From Bacteroidetes bacterium QS_3_64_15 (GTDB lineage Bacteria > Bacteroidota > Rhodothermia > Rhodothermales > Salinibacteraceae), in NCBI GenBank assembly GCA_003022565.1, contig PXTN01000017.1:1-55512 (forward strand): a stretch of 55,512 bases of DNA. Reading direction: 5' to 3'. This document shows, one piece after another, positions 38,194 through 48,291 of the stretch. A program made the position numbers and the translations under genes. The number at the start of each line of letters is the position of its first letter. Position 1 is the first letter of the stretch. Below the pieces are notes generated by a model. It did not search any database, was not told where the DNA came from, and worked only from the letters and a program-made list of their open reading frames with translations.

Positions 38194-39337
38194 GCGCCAC
38201 CGCAAACCGGCTGGTCGTCTCCGCCTCCCGGTGCGTGCGCATCTGCTGCTCGATCCACTCGGCGGTCACCTCCATCCCGTCCCGCAGCGCCGTTGGCGGC
38301 GCCCAGCCCAGCTCGTCCAGAATCTTGGTGTTGTCCGAGTTGCGTCCGTCGACCCCCTGCGGCTTTGTCCGGTCGTACGCCCGCTCGAGATCCACCTCCG
38401 CGGCCTGCTCAATCACGTCCACCAGCTCGTTGATCGTCACCAGCTCATCGCTCCCCAGGTTGATCGGGTCGGTAATGCCCGAGTGCATAATGCGCTGCGT
38501 CCCGTCGACGCAGTCGTCGATGTACATAAACGAGCGGGTCTGCGTCCCGTCTCCCCAGATCACGATGTCCCCGCTGCCGGACAGCTTCGCTTCGACCGCC
38601 TTCCGCGTGAGCGCCGCCGGGGCCTTCTCCCGCCCCCCCCCGTCGTACGTCCCGAACGGACCGTAGACGTTGTGGTAGCGCGCCACGCGGGTCGTGAGAT
38701 CGAAGTCCTCGCGGAAGTGGCGACACATCCGCTCGCTGAAGAGCTTCTCCCACCCGTAGCCGTCCTCCGCGAGGGCCGGGTAGGCATCCGCCTCCGCGAG
38801 GGGCTCGACATCGGCGGTGTCCTGCAGCTCCTGGTTATAGACGCAGGCGCTGGAGGAATAGAAGAACCGCTCAACGTCCATGTCCCGGGCGGCCATGAGC
38901 AGGTGGGTGTTGATCGTCACGCTCAGCATGCAGAGGGCCTTGTTGTTCTCAATGAAGCCCATCCCGCCCATGTCGGCGGCGAGGTTGTAGACGTGGTCGG
39001 CGTTCTCTAAAGCCCGGTAGCAGCTCTCCTTCTCCCGCAGGTCGAGGGAGCGGTTGTCCGCCTGCGGGAATTTCTGAAACCACTGGTTGGGGGGCTTGAT
39101 GTCGACGGCGCGCACCTCGGAGAAGTCCTGCCGCAGCAGGTCGGCCACGAGGTGGCCGCCGATGAAGCCGCCCGCGCCGCAGACGACAACAGTCTTGTCA
39201 GGGTCGACCTCGCCTTGAAAGATCGGTTCGGCACGGGTCCGGTCTGTGGGATCCGGGGACAAAAGGTCCGTGCGGGGTTCTGCAGCCTTGTTCAATGAGA
39301 GCTGACCGTTCGTACTCTTTCCCGAAATGTCCGTCAT
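38189..39337 (-). CDS. GDP-mannose 3,5-epimerase-like SDR
   Basis: 382 residues. Extended SDR with VVVCGAGGFIGGHLVADLL (NAD), the NLAADMGGMGFIENNKA segment and active-site Cys in SSSACVYNQE that define GDP-mannose 3,5-epimerases, YGWEK as the YxxxK pair, GGREKAPAAL, and IWGDGTQTRSFMYIDD. The family converts GDP-mannose to GDP-L-galactose and GDP-L-gulose. This suggests an L-hexose in the polymer, but related SDRs with other substrates cannot be excluded. Its stop lies in the heptamer array. Confidence 0.82.
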   Translation of the reverse strand: MTDISGKSTNGQLSLNKAAEPRTDLLSPDPTDRTRAEPIFQGEVDPDKTVVVCGAGGFIGGHLVADLLRQDFSEVRAVDIKPPNQWFQKFPQADNRSLDLREKESCYRALENADHVYNLAADMGGMGFIENNKALCMLSVTINTHLLMAARDMDVERFFYSSSACVYNQELQDTADVEPLAEADAYPALAEDGYGWEKLFSERMCRHFREDFDLTTRVARYHNVYGPFGTYDGGGREKAPAALTRKAVEAKLSGSGDIVIWGDGTQTRSFMYIDDCVDGTQRIMHSGITDPINLGSDELVTINELVDVIEQAAEVDLERAYDRTKPQGVDGRNSDNTKILDELGWAPPTALRDGMEVTAEWIEQQMRTHREAETTSRFAVAH

Positions 39338-39429
39338 ATTACAAATGATGAAGTTTTGAGCTGAGACTACGGTTCGGTTAGCGGTACGTCGGCGTTGATC
39401 ACCGACATTATATCACTCTGAGGGTGGGT

Positions 39430-40302
39430 CTACGTGACTTCCGTTGTGGACAAATCCCATTCGGTGAATTCCCTGTCGAGCATCTCTTCCAGTTTTTTCA
39501 CCTCCTCCGCGTACAAGTTCGATAGCTCTTTCCGGAGTTGCGGATCCATCTCATCGTTAACCTCCTGCTTGCCAAACCAATTCTTTACGCCGAGCGTCCG
39601 AGCCAGCGTTCTCGGCCAATAGATATCTCTTCGTTTCAACTCGCGATTGACTTCGACGGCCCACGCATAGGCGGCACGGAAGTAGGGGATATGGCGCGAA
39701 TTCTCTTTCGACTTCCCTGCATCCGGTGGAAATGCATCAGGATCGACTTGTAGAAAAGTTGCCAGCTTTCTTCGAGTGGACTCCACGTCAACAAGATCTT
39801 TCTCGGTGGTGAGTATGAGGAATTGGCTGCGGTCGAACCGGTCGAGCCACCGGTCGAGGTATGTCCCGTACCGTCCCCACTCTACCCTATGTGGATGATT
39901 CTCCACAAAAGACCGAAAAGAGATGTCCAGATTATCGATGCGACAACGAAACCAGTAGTGCGAGTGCAACCGATCAACCGGATTTCGTAGGAGAAGGATG
40001 ATCCGTTTGATCGAAGGTAGCTCCGACTTTAACGCTGCAATCCGCTCCGGTTTGCAGTACAAATAGTGTGGCGTTATTTCTCCCACAGCTCGATAGGAAG
40101 AATCTTTATCAGGAAAGAACTTCCGATACCATGAGTAACCACGTTTTTCATAATACCGGTCAAAGAAATGAACCTCTCGTTCGTCTGGAGGAGCCCATAT
40201 TCGAGGATGCGCGCTCAGCACCTCATGAAGCCATGTGGAGCCCGCCTTCGGTACGCCAATGCCTAAGAACGTAGGCCAGCGCGTGGAGGATGAACTCGTC
40301 AT
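39430..40302 (-). CDS. sulfotransferase (heparan/NDST-like)
   Basis: 290 residues. The 5'-phosphosulfate loop of PAPS is GVPKAGSTWLHEVLSAHPRI and the 3'-phosphate site is LLLRNPVDRLHSHYWFRCR. EVHFFDRYYEKRGYSWYRKFF is characteristic of the heparan-sulfate sulfotransferase branch. It would move sulfate from PAPS to a sugar hydroxyl or amine. Its neighbours are epimerase genes on both sides, which supports a polysaccharide acceptor. Confidence 0.88.
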   Translation of the reverse strand: MTSSSSTRWPTFLGIGVPKAGSTWLHEVLSAHPRIWAPPDEREVHFFDRYYEKRGYSWYRKFFPDKDSSYRAVGEITPHYLYCKPERIAALKSELPSIKRIILLLRNPVDRLHSHYWFRCRIDNLDISFRSFVENHPHRVEWGRYGTYLDRWLDRFDRSQFLILTTEKDLVDVESTRRKLATFLQVDPDAFPPDAGKSKENSRHIPYFRAAYAWAVEVNRELKRRDIYWPRTLARTLGVKNWFGKQEVNDEMDPQLRKELSNLYAEEVKKLEEMLDREFTEWDLSTTEVT

Positions 40303-40359
40303 TCGAGTGCTTACCGACGATCTACGCTATTTAGCAATCCTGACTCTGTACTAAAGCAG

Positions 40360-41346
40360 CTACACGCCAACCTCTTCCACCTCCCGATCTGCATAATACT
40401 CTTTTGCCCACGCAGCGAATTTTTCCAGGCCCCCGTCAATGGGAGCGTTGGGCGAGTATCCGAGGAGTTCTCGGGCTTTGGAGATATCTGCATAGGTGCG
40501 CTCTACATCCCCTGCCGGTCTGGGAAGCTGCTTGATTTCCGGCTCGACGCCCAACGCGTCCCCGATCCCTGCAATCAGGTCTCGGAGCTTCATCATCTTC
40601 GATCCGCCCAGGTTGATAATCTCGTACTCGGGAGTCTCCACGGCATGCGCCCGGTGTAGGCTGCTCGTCACCCCATCCACGATGTCATCCATGTACGTAT
40701 AGTCGCGGCTCGATGTCCCATCGCCGTATATCGCAATTGGCTGACCCGCCAGGAGCTGACGCGAAAACTTATGGATCGCCAGGTCCGGACGCTGTCGGGG
40801 TCCGTACACCGTGAAGAAGCGCAGACAGTGTACCGTCATGTCGTACAGATGATGATACGTGTGCGCAATCAGCTCCCCGGACCGTTTCGATGCAGCGTAT
40901 GGAGAAATGGGGTGGTGAACAGCGTCCTCCTCGGCGAAAGGGACCTTCTCGTTGTTGCCGTAGACGGAGGAGGACGACCCGAAGGTGAAGGTCTCTACGT
41001 CCATCTCTCGTGCAAACTCCAGCATCGACTGGGTTCCCGTGATGTTGAAGTGAGCACAGCCGACCGGGTTTTCAATGGAGGCCCGCACGCCGGCCTTCGC
41101 GGCAAGATGGACGATCGCATCGATCGAATGTCCATCCTTAATGTTCAGGAGAAATCCCGTATTGTTGATGTCTCCCTCCTGGAAGTGGAAATTCGAATGC
41201 TCGTGGAGGTCTCGAATGCCCTCCTCCTTAATCGATCGGTCGTAGTAGGGATCGAAGTTGTCAATGGCCGACACGATGTGTCCTTCGTGCACGAGCCGTC
41301 GACAGACGTGTCCGCCAATGAACCCGGCGCCGCCGGTTACCAGCAA
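40360..41346 (-). CDS. UDP-glucuronate 4-epimerase-like SDR
   Basis: 328 residues. The start of the protein is [18 protein letters not shown], followed by [48 protein letters not shown] and [19 protein letters not shown], the CapI/GAE pattern. It would give UDP-galacturonate. The frame opens with a TTG one codon after an in-frame stop, so the usual first one or two residues before LVTGG are missing; a TTG start or a small upstream frameshift are both possible. An ATG 57 bases upstream is in another frame. Confidence 0.85.
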   Translation of the reverse strand: MLVTGGAGFIGGHVCRRLVHEGHIVSAIDNFDPYYDRSIKEEGIRDLHEHSNFHFQEGDINNTGFLLNIKDGHSIDAIVHLAAKAGVRASIENPVGCAHFNITGTQSMLEFAREMDVETFTFGSSSSVYGNNEKVPFAEEDAVHHPISPYAASKRSGELIAHTYHHLYDMTVHCLRFFTVYGPRQRPDLAIHKFSRQLLAGQPIAIYGDGTSSRDYTYMDDIVDGVTSSLHRAHAVETPEYEIINLGGSKMMKLRDLIAGIGDALGVEPEIKQLPRPAGDVERTYADISKARELLGYSPNAPIDGGLEKFAAWAKEYYADREVEEVGV

Positions 41347-41405
41347 ATGTCAGCTGTGGATGCCACCAAATACCAAGATTCCCCGACATGTTAGTCCGGG
41401 AATTC

Positions 41406-42314
41406 TCACCAGGATTGATCGGTCTCGTATCCTAAGTCGATCAGAACCTGTCCTGCGTGTTTTTTGAATTGGTCCTTTAGATCTGGGGTGAAATGCTGCT
41501 TCCAATCCCCGGCTACTCCTTTCCGGACGAAGCTGTCGGAATCCTGCTCTCCCCGGGTTCGCCCTCCACTCATGCTCTCGAAGCTGTGCTCCTCGACGAT
41601 GTTTTCAATCGTCGACGGAGAGGTGTCGAGTGAGAAGTGAGACGCGACTCGACGGAACTCTCCGACTGTGTCCGCAAGCAGATCTTCGTACCGGAGCTCA
41701 ATGCTCTGCTCCGGATCTCGATTTTCGCGCCAGGAGCACATCCAGTCGACGAAGCCTGGAAGGAGGGTGCGGGCAAAGTGACGCAGACCGGCCTCAACGT
41801 CCAGGCCGGAATAGTCTTCATACTCCGGATGCCAGGGCGTGCGCCGTACGTAGAAGTAATGGCTCACCGCCACGTCGCGCAAATCACGGTACATGACGAC
41901 GTACGGAATGCCGGCCTCCCGGAGAAGACGCACGTTGTGCAGCGACCCGTGTACGTGCAGTTTCAGTACCGCCAGGGCCTCCTGCAATTGACTGAAGATC
42001 TCTTCCGGAAGCTCGAAGTCGTGACTGCCCTTGTGTGCTTGCTCGTAGGCAATTGCCTGTAAAGGCATCACCGTTGTATACCCTGAGTAGCTCGCAAGCA
42101 TGCTCTCCATCCAGCTCGTTCCACTCTTCGGCAGACCAGCGATGAAGAGAAGCGGATGCTTAGACGAAAGATCGTCTCGCCGATAGTTCTTCCGGGCAGC
42201 GCGAATTTGCATCCGAAACCGCAGGCCACTAATCCACCGCTTCGTGCTCTGAGCTAGCCAGGCGGGCGTATACCGGCGGGCGAGTCGCTCCAACATCTTC
42301 ACTCCACGACGCAA
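41406..42314 (-). CDS. sulfotransferase family protein
   Basis: 302 residues. The PAPS sites are FIAGLPKSGTSWMESMLASY and VMYRDLRDVAVSHYFYVRRT; the C-terminal substrate gate FVRKGVAGDWKQHFT matches the RKGxxGDWKxxFT motif of Sulfotransferase_1. It sits 58 bases from the UDP-glucuronate epimerase gene on the same strand. The acceptor is unknown; a uronic-acid polymer is the likeliest from context. Confidence 0.88.
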   Translation of the reverse strand: MRRGVKMLERLARRYTPAWLAQSTKRWISGLRFRMQIRAARKNYRRDDLSSKHPLLFIAGLPKSGTSWMESMLASYSGYTTVMPLQAIAYEQAHKGSHDFELPEEIFSQLQEALAVLKLHVHGSLHNVRLLREAGIPYVVMYRDLRDVAVSHYFYVRRTPWHPEYEDYSGLDVEAGLRHFARTLLPGFVDWMCSWRENRDPEQSIELRYEDLLADTVGEFRRVASHFSLDTSPSTIENIVEEHSFESMSGGRTRGEQDSDSFVRKGVAGDWKQHFTPDLKDQFKKHAGQVLIDLGYETDQSW

Positions 42315-42358
42315 ACCAGATTCTGGAAGGGCACGAACTATTCACAATCACCCAGCGG

Positions 42359-43537
42359 CTACTCAGTTTCCCGCACCGCGCGGAGCATGGCTTCTTGCAC
42401 TGCTTCCGGACTAAACATTTCTCTGTAGGTCCAACGGGCCGCCCGCGCCTTTTCCTCCCAGTTTGAGCGATCGCTCAACGCATCAAGAGCCCGTTTAATT
42501 TGAGAAGGGGACTGTTTGCCGACCAGGTACCCGTTCTCATCGTCGAATACATATTCGGGAATTGCCGCGTGCTCGGTTGCAACGACTGGTGTCCCAGCGT
42601 TAAGCATTTCGATGATCGAGATGGGCTGTGCCTCGTTCGGGTAATACGTTGGCAATACAAAGACATCTGCTCCCAACATCATGTGACGAAGCCGCTCCCG
42701 ATCTGTAATCCGCCCGTGCACCTGCATCGCATCAGCATGACTGTACTGAGAAAGTTGGCCCATGAAGCGCCCCCGTGCCTGCGATGATGGCCAATCCCCT
42801 ACGAAATCGACAGTCGCTTCACCGCCATCAATGTTGAACTGTTCGACAGCCTCTGCAACATCGCGGTATCCCTTCGTCTCGATCATGTTGCTCAGGTGCA
42901 GTACCCGAAGAGAGTGCTCGCGGGAGCGCTCCTTAATCTTGGCATTCACTGTTGCCTCGCTGCAACGGACCTGCTTATCAATTGTGTTGGGGGCAACCGT
43001 TCGCTTCGATGCAGAAATATAACCTTCCGTCCGATTGCTAAGTAGGCGACTTGTGAACACGAACGTGTCAACCAAATCTGACATGCGGCGGGCAGATCGA
43101 GACGTTCCCGTCTGTTCAAAAACCTGAGCGAAGTTTCCATTGTGGACGTGCGCCACTACTCGAGACACGTACGGACGAGCAATCTCCAGGGCAACTCGGT
43201 TGCGCCAGTGCCCAAGCACGGACGGCGACGCGACGAAATAGAACGTGTCATAATCTGACTGCTGCAAGCGCCGCCGTAGAACCGCATAGTCCTTCACGAG
43301 CTGACCCGCAAAGAAAATGTGGTACTTCACCCATTCACGGTCAATCTCGTCCGGGCGAATACGGCCGAAGGAGGTATCAATACGATCAATATCGATTTCT
43401 TCTCTCAGAAGATTTGCAAAGGTGTCAGTCGCAATCGTCATTCCCGTATGAGGGGGCGGGAACTTGGCAAAGAAGAGAATACGCGGTGAGCTTGCTATGC
43501 TATTCGTGCTCTCTGTACTTCTGAATAGAGTACGCAT
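42359..43537 (-). CDS. glycosyltransferase family 4
   Basis: 392 residues from the ATG at 43537 (MRTLFRST). N-terminal GT-B opening RILFFAKFPPPHTGMTIATD, then RVLHLSNMIETKGYRDVAEAV, VDFVGDWPSSQAR, MQVHGRITDRERL and the donor-site segment VLPTYYPNEAQPISIIEMLN. The track start at 43735 is deep inside the upstream sulfotransferase gene. The chosen start overlaps that gene by 38 bases, so coupling is likely. It probably builds the same glycan that its neighbours sulfate. Confidence 0.85.
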   Translation of the reverse strand: MRTLFRSTESTNSIASSPRILFFAKFPPPHTGMTIATDTFANLLREEIDIDRIDTSFGRIRPDEIDREWVKYHIFFAGQLVKDYAVLRRRLQQSDYDTFYFVASPSVLGHWRNRVALEIARPYVSRVVAHVHNGNFAQVFEQTGTSRSARRMSDLVDTFVFTSRLLSNRTEGYISASKRTVAPNTIDKQVRCSEATVNAKIKERSREHSLRVLHLSNMIETKGYRDVAEAVEQFNIDGGEATVDFVGDWPSSQARGRFMGQLSQYSHADAMQVHGRITDRERLRHMMLGADVFVLPTYYPNEAQPISIIEMLNAGTPVVATEHAAIPEYVFDDENGYLVGKQSPSQIKRALDALSDRSNWEEKARAARWTYREMFSPEAVQEAMLRAVRETE

Positions 43538-44300
43538 CCATGATCCGACGATAATATTCGAGGTCCTGATTGTCGAAGTAGTCCTCCCACTCTCCTGTTC
43601 GGCCTTTCCGCGTGAAACGCTTTCCCTCTCTGAAGTAGTCTCCTGAGGACCGAACGTTGTGCTTTTTTTCGACTTCACGCACTTTCTCGAAGCGAGACCG
43701 CTGGACGGCCTGCTGAACGACATCTCGTTGTACATCCAACCCTACGGCATCAAGCATCCGAGTAAACTCAGCCACGCCATCCTCTTTGAGCTCCTCATAC
43801 CTGAGACAGATAGTCGCCTTGTCCTCCCAGGATTGGTAGTGCTTGCACCATGCCTCAAGACCGTACTTGGGATGCCGAATGAAGGTAGAGAACTCTCCTT
43901 CAAACGTACTGCGTGTCTTATCTCGTTCGAAGTGATAGTACGACACCATAACATCTCGGGGGTCCCGGACAAGAAGGATAGAGCGACCCCCGCGGAAGAA
44001 TGGCCAATGGGGCTTGTGGGTTTTCACGACCCGAGGAATTGTCTCGTGGGGCCATGACCGGAGCAAGTTACTTACCCCGAGCTCGGGCATTGTCGCGTCC
44101 AGCTTCGGGAATGTCACCGTTTGTCCGTCCCATTCCCGAAGGCTTATGAGATTGCAGAAAAAGAATCGGACCCACGTATTCCCAGACTTGGGGAAGGAGG
44201 TTAAAATGATGTCCTCATTCCGGAGGCCAACAATCCCGAGTGTGTAGTACCACAGGAGCGATGCATGCTGCTTCGTGCGGGTAAAGGGCATAAAATCCAT
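43500..44300 (-). CDS. sulfotransferase family protein
   Basis: 266 residues from the ATG at 44300 (MDFMPFTRTK). PAPS sites ILTSFPKSGNTWVRFF and LLVRDPRDVMVSYYHFERD, and the C-terminal FTRKGRTGEWEDYFDNQ motif. The 75-codon longer track start overlaps the upstream gene and is rejected; the chosen start lies 4 bases after that gene ends. The compact spacing puts this gene, the next sulfotransferase and the GT4 in one operon. Confidence 0.87.
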   Translation of the reverse strand: MDFMPFTRTKQHASLLWYYTLGIVGLRNEDIILTSFPKSGNTWVRFFFCNLISLREWDGQTVTFPKLDATMPELGVSNLLRSWPHETIPRVVKTHKPHWPFFRGGRSILLVRDPRDVMVSYYHFERDKTRSTFEGEFSTFIRHPKYGLEAWCKHYQSWEDKATICLRYEELKEDGVAEFTRMLDAVGLDVQRDVVQQAVQRSRFEKVREVEKKHNVRSSGDYFREGKRFTRKGRTGEWEDYFDNQDLEYYRRIMDAYSIQKYREHE

Positions 44301-44304
44301 TCTG

Positions 44305-45219
44305 CTACGAAGATCCCGTCGTCCAGGGGGGCAGCGGATTCTCAGGCGTAAGAACGTTAGAGCGCGGTAATCGCCGAACGAGCTCCTTGAGACGATCATC
44401 ACTTGGCTTGTACAGAGATCGAAGCTGCTCTGCAACCTCATCGGAAAGGGAGGGTCTCTCTTGGCCAAGACCCATCGCAGATACCACTTGATGGGCGATA
44501 TCGGTTGCTTTACCAAAGAGTGCATTGTTCGGAGTCGCGCGCTCGAGGCACAATAGCGGCCGGAGGTAACTGTTTTGCTTTGGCCGTCGAGTCAAGCTTG
44601 ACGGACGGAAACTTGGATCAACCCCGAGAGCCCGATACAGGCGCTGGAGCGTATCGAGTGGACGCTCACGGACGTCCTCGTAATAGAGGAGGTACACCGA
44701 CTCCGGGCCAAATTGATTAACATACCTCTCCAACTGCTCCGCGTACATACCACGGGCAATAATGTTAAAGTAGTACTCCTCTGGGTCATACGTCGTCTTT
44801 GGTTGCTTCAACTTCCACTCTTTTATAGCTCGACGCAAGCCTTCATTCGGATCCAACTCACGGACATTCATATTTCTCATATTCCAAAAGTACGACGAGA
44901 AAGCGCGATCAAGCGGCGACCGCAGCGATGCCATAACTTTGAGATCTCCCAATTCATCCTCCACAGCTGCCGGAGAGCGGAGATCGAACAGATAGTCGGT
45001 TGACACGTCGCCGACTCGCTGTCCGTCATTCGGCTCCCCGACATGCTGGAAGTACCAATCCGTCCCATGCTCCTGATGAAGATTTCCCCCCAAGTATATG
45101 TCTTCCCGCTTCCTTCTGGGAAGGTGAATCTCGGGATGGTCACGAAGGCAGTAGTAGAGCCAAGAGGTAGCAGATTTTTGTGCTCCAATGATGAGGAATT
45201 GGACACTCCTATCTACCAT
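44305..45219 (-). CDS. sulfotransferase family protein
   Basis: 304 residues. The PAPS 5' loop is FLIIGAQKSATSWLYYCLRD (GAQKSAT variant) and the 3' site LRSPLDRAFSSYFWNMRN. RKREDIYLGGNLHQEHGTDWYFQHV and the VGDVSTDYLF segment are like heparan-type sulfotransferases. A LYYEDVRERPLDTLQRLYRALG segment follows. First of three closely packed genes with another sulfotransferase and a GT4. Confidence 0.88.
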   Translation of the reverse strand: MVDRSVQFLIIGAQKSATSWLYYCLRDHPEIHLPRRKREDIYLGGNLHQEHGTDWYFQHVGEPNDGQRVGDVSTDYLFDLRSPAAVEDELGDLKVMASLRSPLDRAFSSYFWNMRNMNVRELDPNEGLRRAIKEWKLKQPKTTYDPEEYYFNIIARGMYAEQLERYVNQFGPESVYLLYYEDVRERPLDTLQRLYRALGVDPSFRPSSLTRRPKQNSYLRPLLCLERATPNNALFGKATDIAHQVVSAMGLGQERPSLSDEVAEQLRSLYKPSDDRLKELVRRLPRSNVLTPENPLPPWTTGSS

Positions 45220-45278
45220 CTAGAATTTGTTTTATATATTTGGTATCGCTATACAAGACAATAAGTCCTCATTTCTAT

Positions 45279-46559
45279 TTAAAAAATAGTTGCAGCCTTG
45301 AGTGAAATGTATAGTATTACGCCTAGTACGAATAAAAGGTAGTACCCCAAAAAAAGAGGTTTTTTGTTTCCAGGCAAGCAGTATCCGTAGGACGCAAATA
45401 TGAGAAGGAAAGGCATTACCTGTACTCTATATCTGACAGCGGCACCGCCTGTTACGGCAGCAGCGGCAACAAATGTAAGTACTGCTAGGAATATCAAGAA
45501 GGTTCCGTCATCTCTTCTCTTAATAGATGCCCATACTCCGTACAATACGAAAGGTAAAATAAAGTAAATCGCAAAAGCCGAAGGTGTTAAGAATGTAGCT
45601 AAGTCTAAGCCTGTCAATGTCTCAGTAGGAGGAAATGGCTTTATAAGCAAGAATACGCTGCCGAGTAGAGTCCTAATAAATATGTTTTGTCGTATTATTG
45701 ACTCTTGTATCCCACCTCCACTTGATCCTATGTTACTTGTATCTTCTACTCTTGCGTATATACCCTCCAATGAGAACATGCTGTCAGCATACATGTCTGG
45801 TAGTACAGTATATGTCAAGTATGACGCTATCGATACGACTATTATTGACCATGTGATGGACGACGTGTACAACCTACGCCCAGATATTAAGGCCCTCCAC
45901 AAAATGTACGATAATATTAAAACTATTATCATTTCTGGTCTAACAGTTAACAACCCGAGAATAGTTAGCGAAAATAACAAGATGTTAGCCGTTGAAAGCT
46001 TGGATTTTATCAAGGACAAAGCTGACAAACTAAGTAGAAAGGCCGAAAGAACGTCCTTGTGCGGGATAAATGAAAACACGAAGAATGATGGATAAATCAG
46101 AACCAATATTGAAGATGTATAAGATACTTCTTCACCAAACAAATTTTTTGCGAGTATATATATAGGTATTACAGTTAGAGAGGCCACTAAAGACCAGACG
46201 GCCATTACGTAAATGGAGTTCGAATCTGTCAAATTAAATATTACCGCATAGTAATAGGGTATCCAATCTAAACCATAAAGTACATAATCACCATAAGAAA
46301 GTATACCAGCCTGCGATATATTTTCAGCAACCTGGGCGGCTCGCTGTGTATCTATAGACAAAAAGGAGCTTCCATATTCACCCGTTATTATCCTTACTAT
46401 TATCGTTCCTACTATTATTTTCAAAATGTAAGTATACGCAAATATGTATTTTATTCTATCAGCGTACTTTCCTCTTACAAAATATGATACAAGTGCGGCA
46501 CCTACACTTAGTAAAATCAACGATTCGACCAACAAAACACCAAAGTCTGGTAAATTCAT
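45279..46559 (-). CDS. multi-spanning membrane protein, GT-C or polymerase-like
   Basis: 426 residues with about ten hydrophobic helices, for example LLVESLILLSVGAALVSYF and AVWSLVASLTVIPIYILA. An acidic loop between the first helices (SIDTQRAAQVAENI) and the ending GGAAVRYRVQVMPFLLIFASY recall GT-C/ArnT-like transferases and O-antigen polymerases. No family can be named. In this cluster it could be the polymerase or a lipid-sugar transferase. It is strikingly AT-rich and uses AT-ending codons, unlike the backbone genes, a sign of transfer. Confidence 0.75.
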   Translation of the reverse strand: MNLPDFGVLLVESLILLSVGAALVSYFVRGKYADRIKYIFAYTYILKIIVGTIIVRIITGEYGSSFLSIDTQRAAQVAENISQAGILSYGDYVLYGLDWIPYYYAVIFNLTDSNSIYVMAVWSLVASLTVIPIYILAKNLFGEEVSYTSSILVLIYPSFFVFSFIPHKDVLSAFLLSLSALSLIKSKLSTANILLFSLTILGLLTVRPEMIIVLILSYILWRALISGRRLYTSSITWSIIVVSIASYLTYTVLPDMYADSMFSLEGIYARVEDTSNIGSSGGGIQESIIRQNIFIRTLLGSVFLLIKPFPPTETLTGLDLATFLTPSAFAIYFILPFVLYGVWASIKRRDDGTFLIFLAVLTFVAAAAVTGGAAVRYRVQVMPFLLIFASYGYCLPGNKKPLFLGYYLLFVLGVILYISLKAATIF

Positions 46560-46768
46560 TTACCAGTTTTGTTTATAATTTTTAAGTATTTTACGTTCGT
46601 TTTTACGTACATAATTTCACAAGGCTTCAACATATCCTATGTTTCGTAAACAACTTCATGTTTGCAATTTCATCTTCGATGAGCACTCGCACGGCTCTGA
46701 CACGGCCTTACGTACTGAAGGATATGTCTCCATTTGTAATGCTCGATTTTCAACTCACCTTTTACACC
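46560..46768. other. AT-rich spacer
   Basis: About 210 bases of AT-rich DNA between the membrane-protein gene and the next GT4 gene on the same strand. It probably holds the promoter of the AT-rich gene. No gene seen. Confidence 0.4.
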
Positions 46769-47857
46769 TCATTTACTAGCTTCAGAAAGTAGTGCCTTAT
46801 ATTGCTCGGATTGGCGCTCCCAGTCTAAGGATTTCGGGAGGCGATCTCTGGCCCACTCCTCCGCTAGAATCCATCCGACGTACTCCTCCGGTTCATCTGT
46901 TAACATCGTGATAAGATTGTCCATCTCTCCAACAGAGGATGCAATGACGGGAATACCACAAGACAGTGCCTCCAAAACAACGTGTGGGCATCCCTCGTTG
47001 CGTGATGGATGAACGAGCAGATTAGCCGCTTGAAAGTAACGGTGGACCTCTTCACGCGGAACGAATCCCGGCGCGATGACCCCTTCTGAGTACTTTGCGA
47101 ACACCTCTCGGTACGGCCCATTCCCCACCAGACAGAACTGAAATTTGTCACTCTGCCTTAGCACTTGTTCGACAATGTCAGCCAAGCGATCGGCTCCTTT
47201 TCCCCATGTGAACCGCCCGACGAACAGAATCGTTTTTCGTGCCGGATCGAGTCCGAGTTCTTCTTTCAACGCCGGCTGTTTCTCTTCGGAAATCGGGGAG
47301 AACCTGCGCGCATCAAACGGCTGGTATAGTGCATGAACTTTTCTCTTCGGAAAGCCAGCATGCACGAGCCCTTCTGCTAAATTCGGCCCGATGGCCACAA
47401 TGCGATTGGCGAGTCGATACACTTGAGCAAGTGTGAGATTATGGACAATGTATCGCCTTGCCTTCCCGAGGAGAGTGTCGTACATAGACACTTCGTTTAA
47501 AAAGTCTCCAGTAATGCGAAGGAGCGACGGGACACGATACCATCTCCCTAACACCACAACAGCAACCCCCAGTGGAAACGGTTGAGCAACGTTCACGATT
47601 AGGTCGGGACTGCGTTCGTTTAAGTACTGCCGCATAGCCTGAAAGCCGTAGCGGAGCCCACTCATGTGTTCTGAATGTACGTCCGCTCGATACACGTCTA
47701 CAAGGGATAAAAGGCCGTCACGGAAATCACTTACAGGCCCCACAATGAGATCAAACTGGAACTCTTCACCAGTCATCCGGCCTAGATTATAGACGAAAGC
47801 CTCCATATTAAACCGGATCGGATCTCTGGCAAGTAGCCCTACTCGCGGCTTAGTCAT
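46769..47857 (-). CDS. glycosyltransferase family 4
   Basis: 362 residues. N-terminal domain with PRVGLLARDPIRFNMEAFVY and HNLTLAQVYRLANRIVAIGP. C-terminal donor domain with ILFVGRFTWGKGADRLADIV, FCLVGNGPYREVFAKY, VIAPGFVPREEVHRYFQAAN and the acid pair in HPSRNEGCPHVVLEALSCGIPVIAS. A normal-length retaining GT4 enzyme acting in the cytoplasm. The sulfotransferase fragment and IS256 lie directly upstream. Confidence 0.9.
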   Translation of the reverse strand: MTKPRVGLLARDPIRFNMEAFVYNLGRMTGEEFQFDLIVGPVSDFRDGLLSLVDVYRADVHSEHMSGLRYGFQAMRQYLNERSPDLIVNVAQPFPLGVAVVVLGRWYRVPSLLRITGDFLNEVSMYDTLLGKARRYIVHNLTLAQVYRLANRIVAIGPNLAEGLVHAGFPKRKVHALYQPFDARRFSPISEEKQPALKEELGLDPARKTILFVGRFTWGKGADRLADIVEQVLRQSDKFQFCLVGNGPYREVFAKYSEGVIAPGFVPREEVHRYFQAANLLVHPSRNEGCPHVVLEALSCGIPVIASSVGEMDNLITMLTDEPEEYVGWILAEEWARDRLPKSLDWERQSEQYKALLSEASK

Positions 47858-47911
47858 GTTTGAACTCGTTAATCGTCCGGATCAAAACAACAGAAGAAGA
47901 CTCGAAGCGGC

Positions 47912-48291
47912 TTACCCTGACAATGTCTCTGTCGGTTTACGAGGCCGCAAATATCCGTACTTCTCCAGCGTCGAGGTTGCCTCCGTTTCGATTCGATCTA
48001 TCTCTCTCGCAGTGAGACGACGGTGCGAACGGCCGTTCATATTTCGAATGGGTTCATTGTGTCCGTGTACGTTCCACTTCCCATGAAGCATGTCCTCAGG
48101 CAGGGACGAAAGACCAAGGAATTCAGTGATTCGCCCTGCTACCTGGACTGGATTCTCAGTTAACTCTTCGTACCGGAGGTGTAGAAACCGCTCTGCACAA
48201 GAACGAGTTGCCGATACAACTTCATCACTCCGTCGCCATTGCCGTGCGTAGAGGTCGATAGGATACTCCCCTTGGTACTTCGGGTGGTTGT
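47912..48291 (-). pseudogene. 3' fragment of a sulfotransferase gene, cut by an IS
   Basis: The minus-strand frame (no start codon, hence absent from the track) ends FLHLRYEELTENPVQVAGRI, GKWNVHGHNEPIRNMNGRS, KYGYLRPRKPTETLSG and TAA. It is a diverged copy of the C-terminal 40 percent of the intact sulfotransferase at 51451-52359; whole stretches are identical at DNA level (gattctcagttaactcttcg). The 5' side stops at the edge of the IS256 element. Confidence 0.85.
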
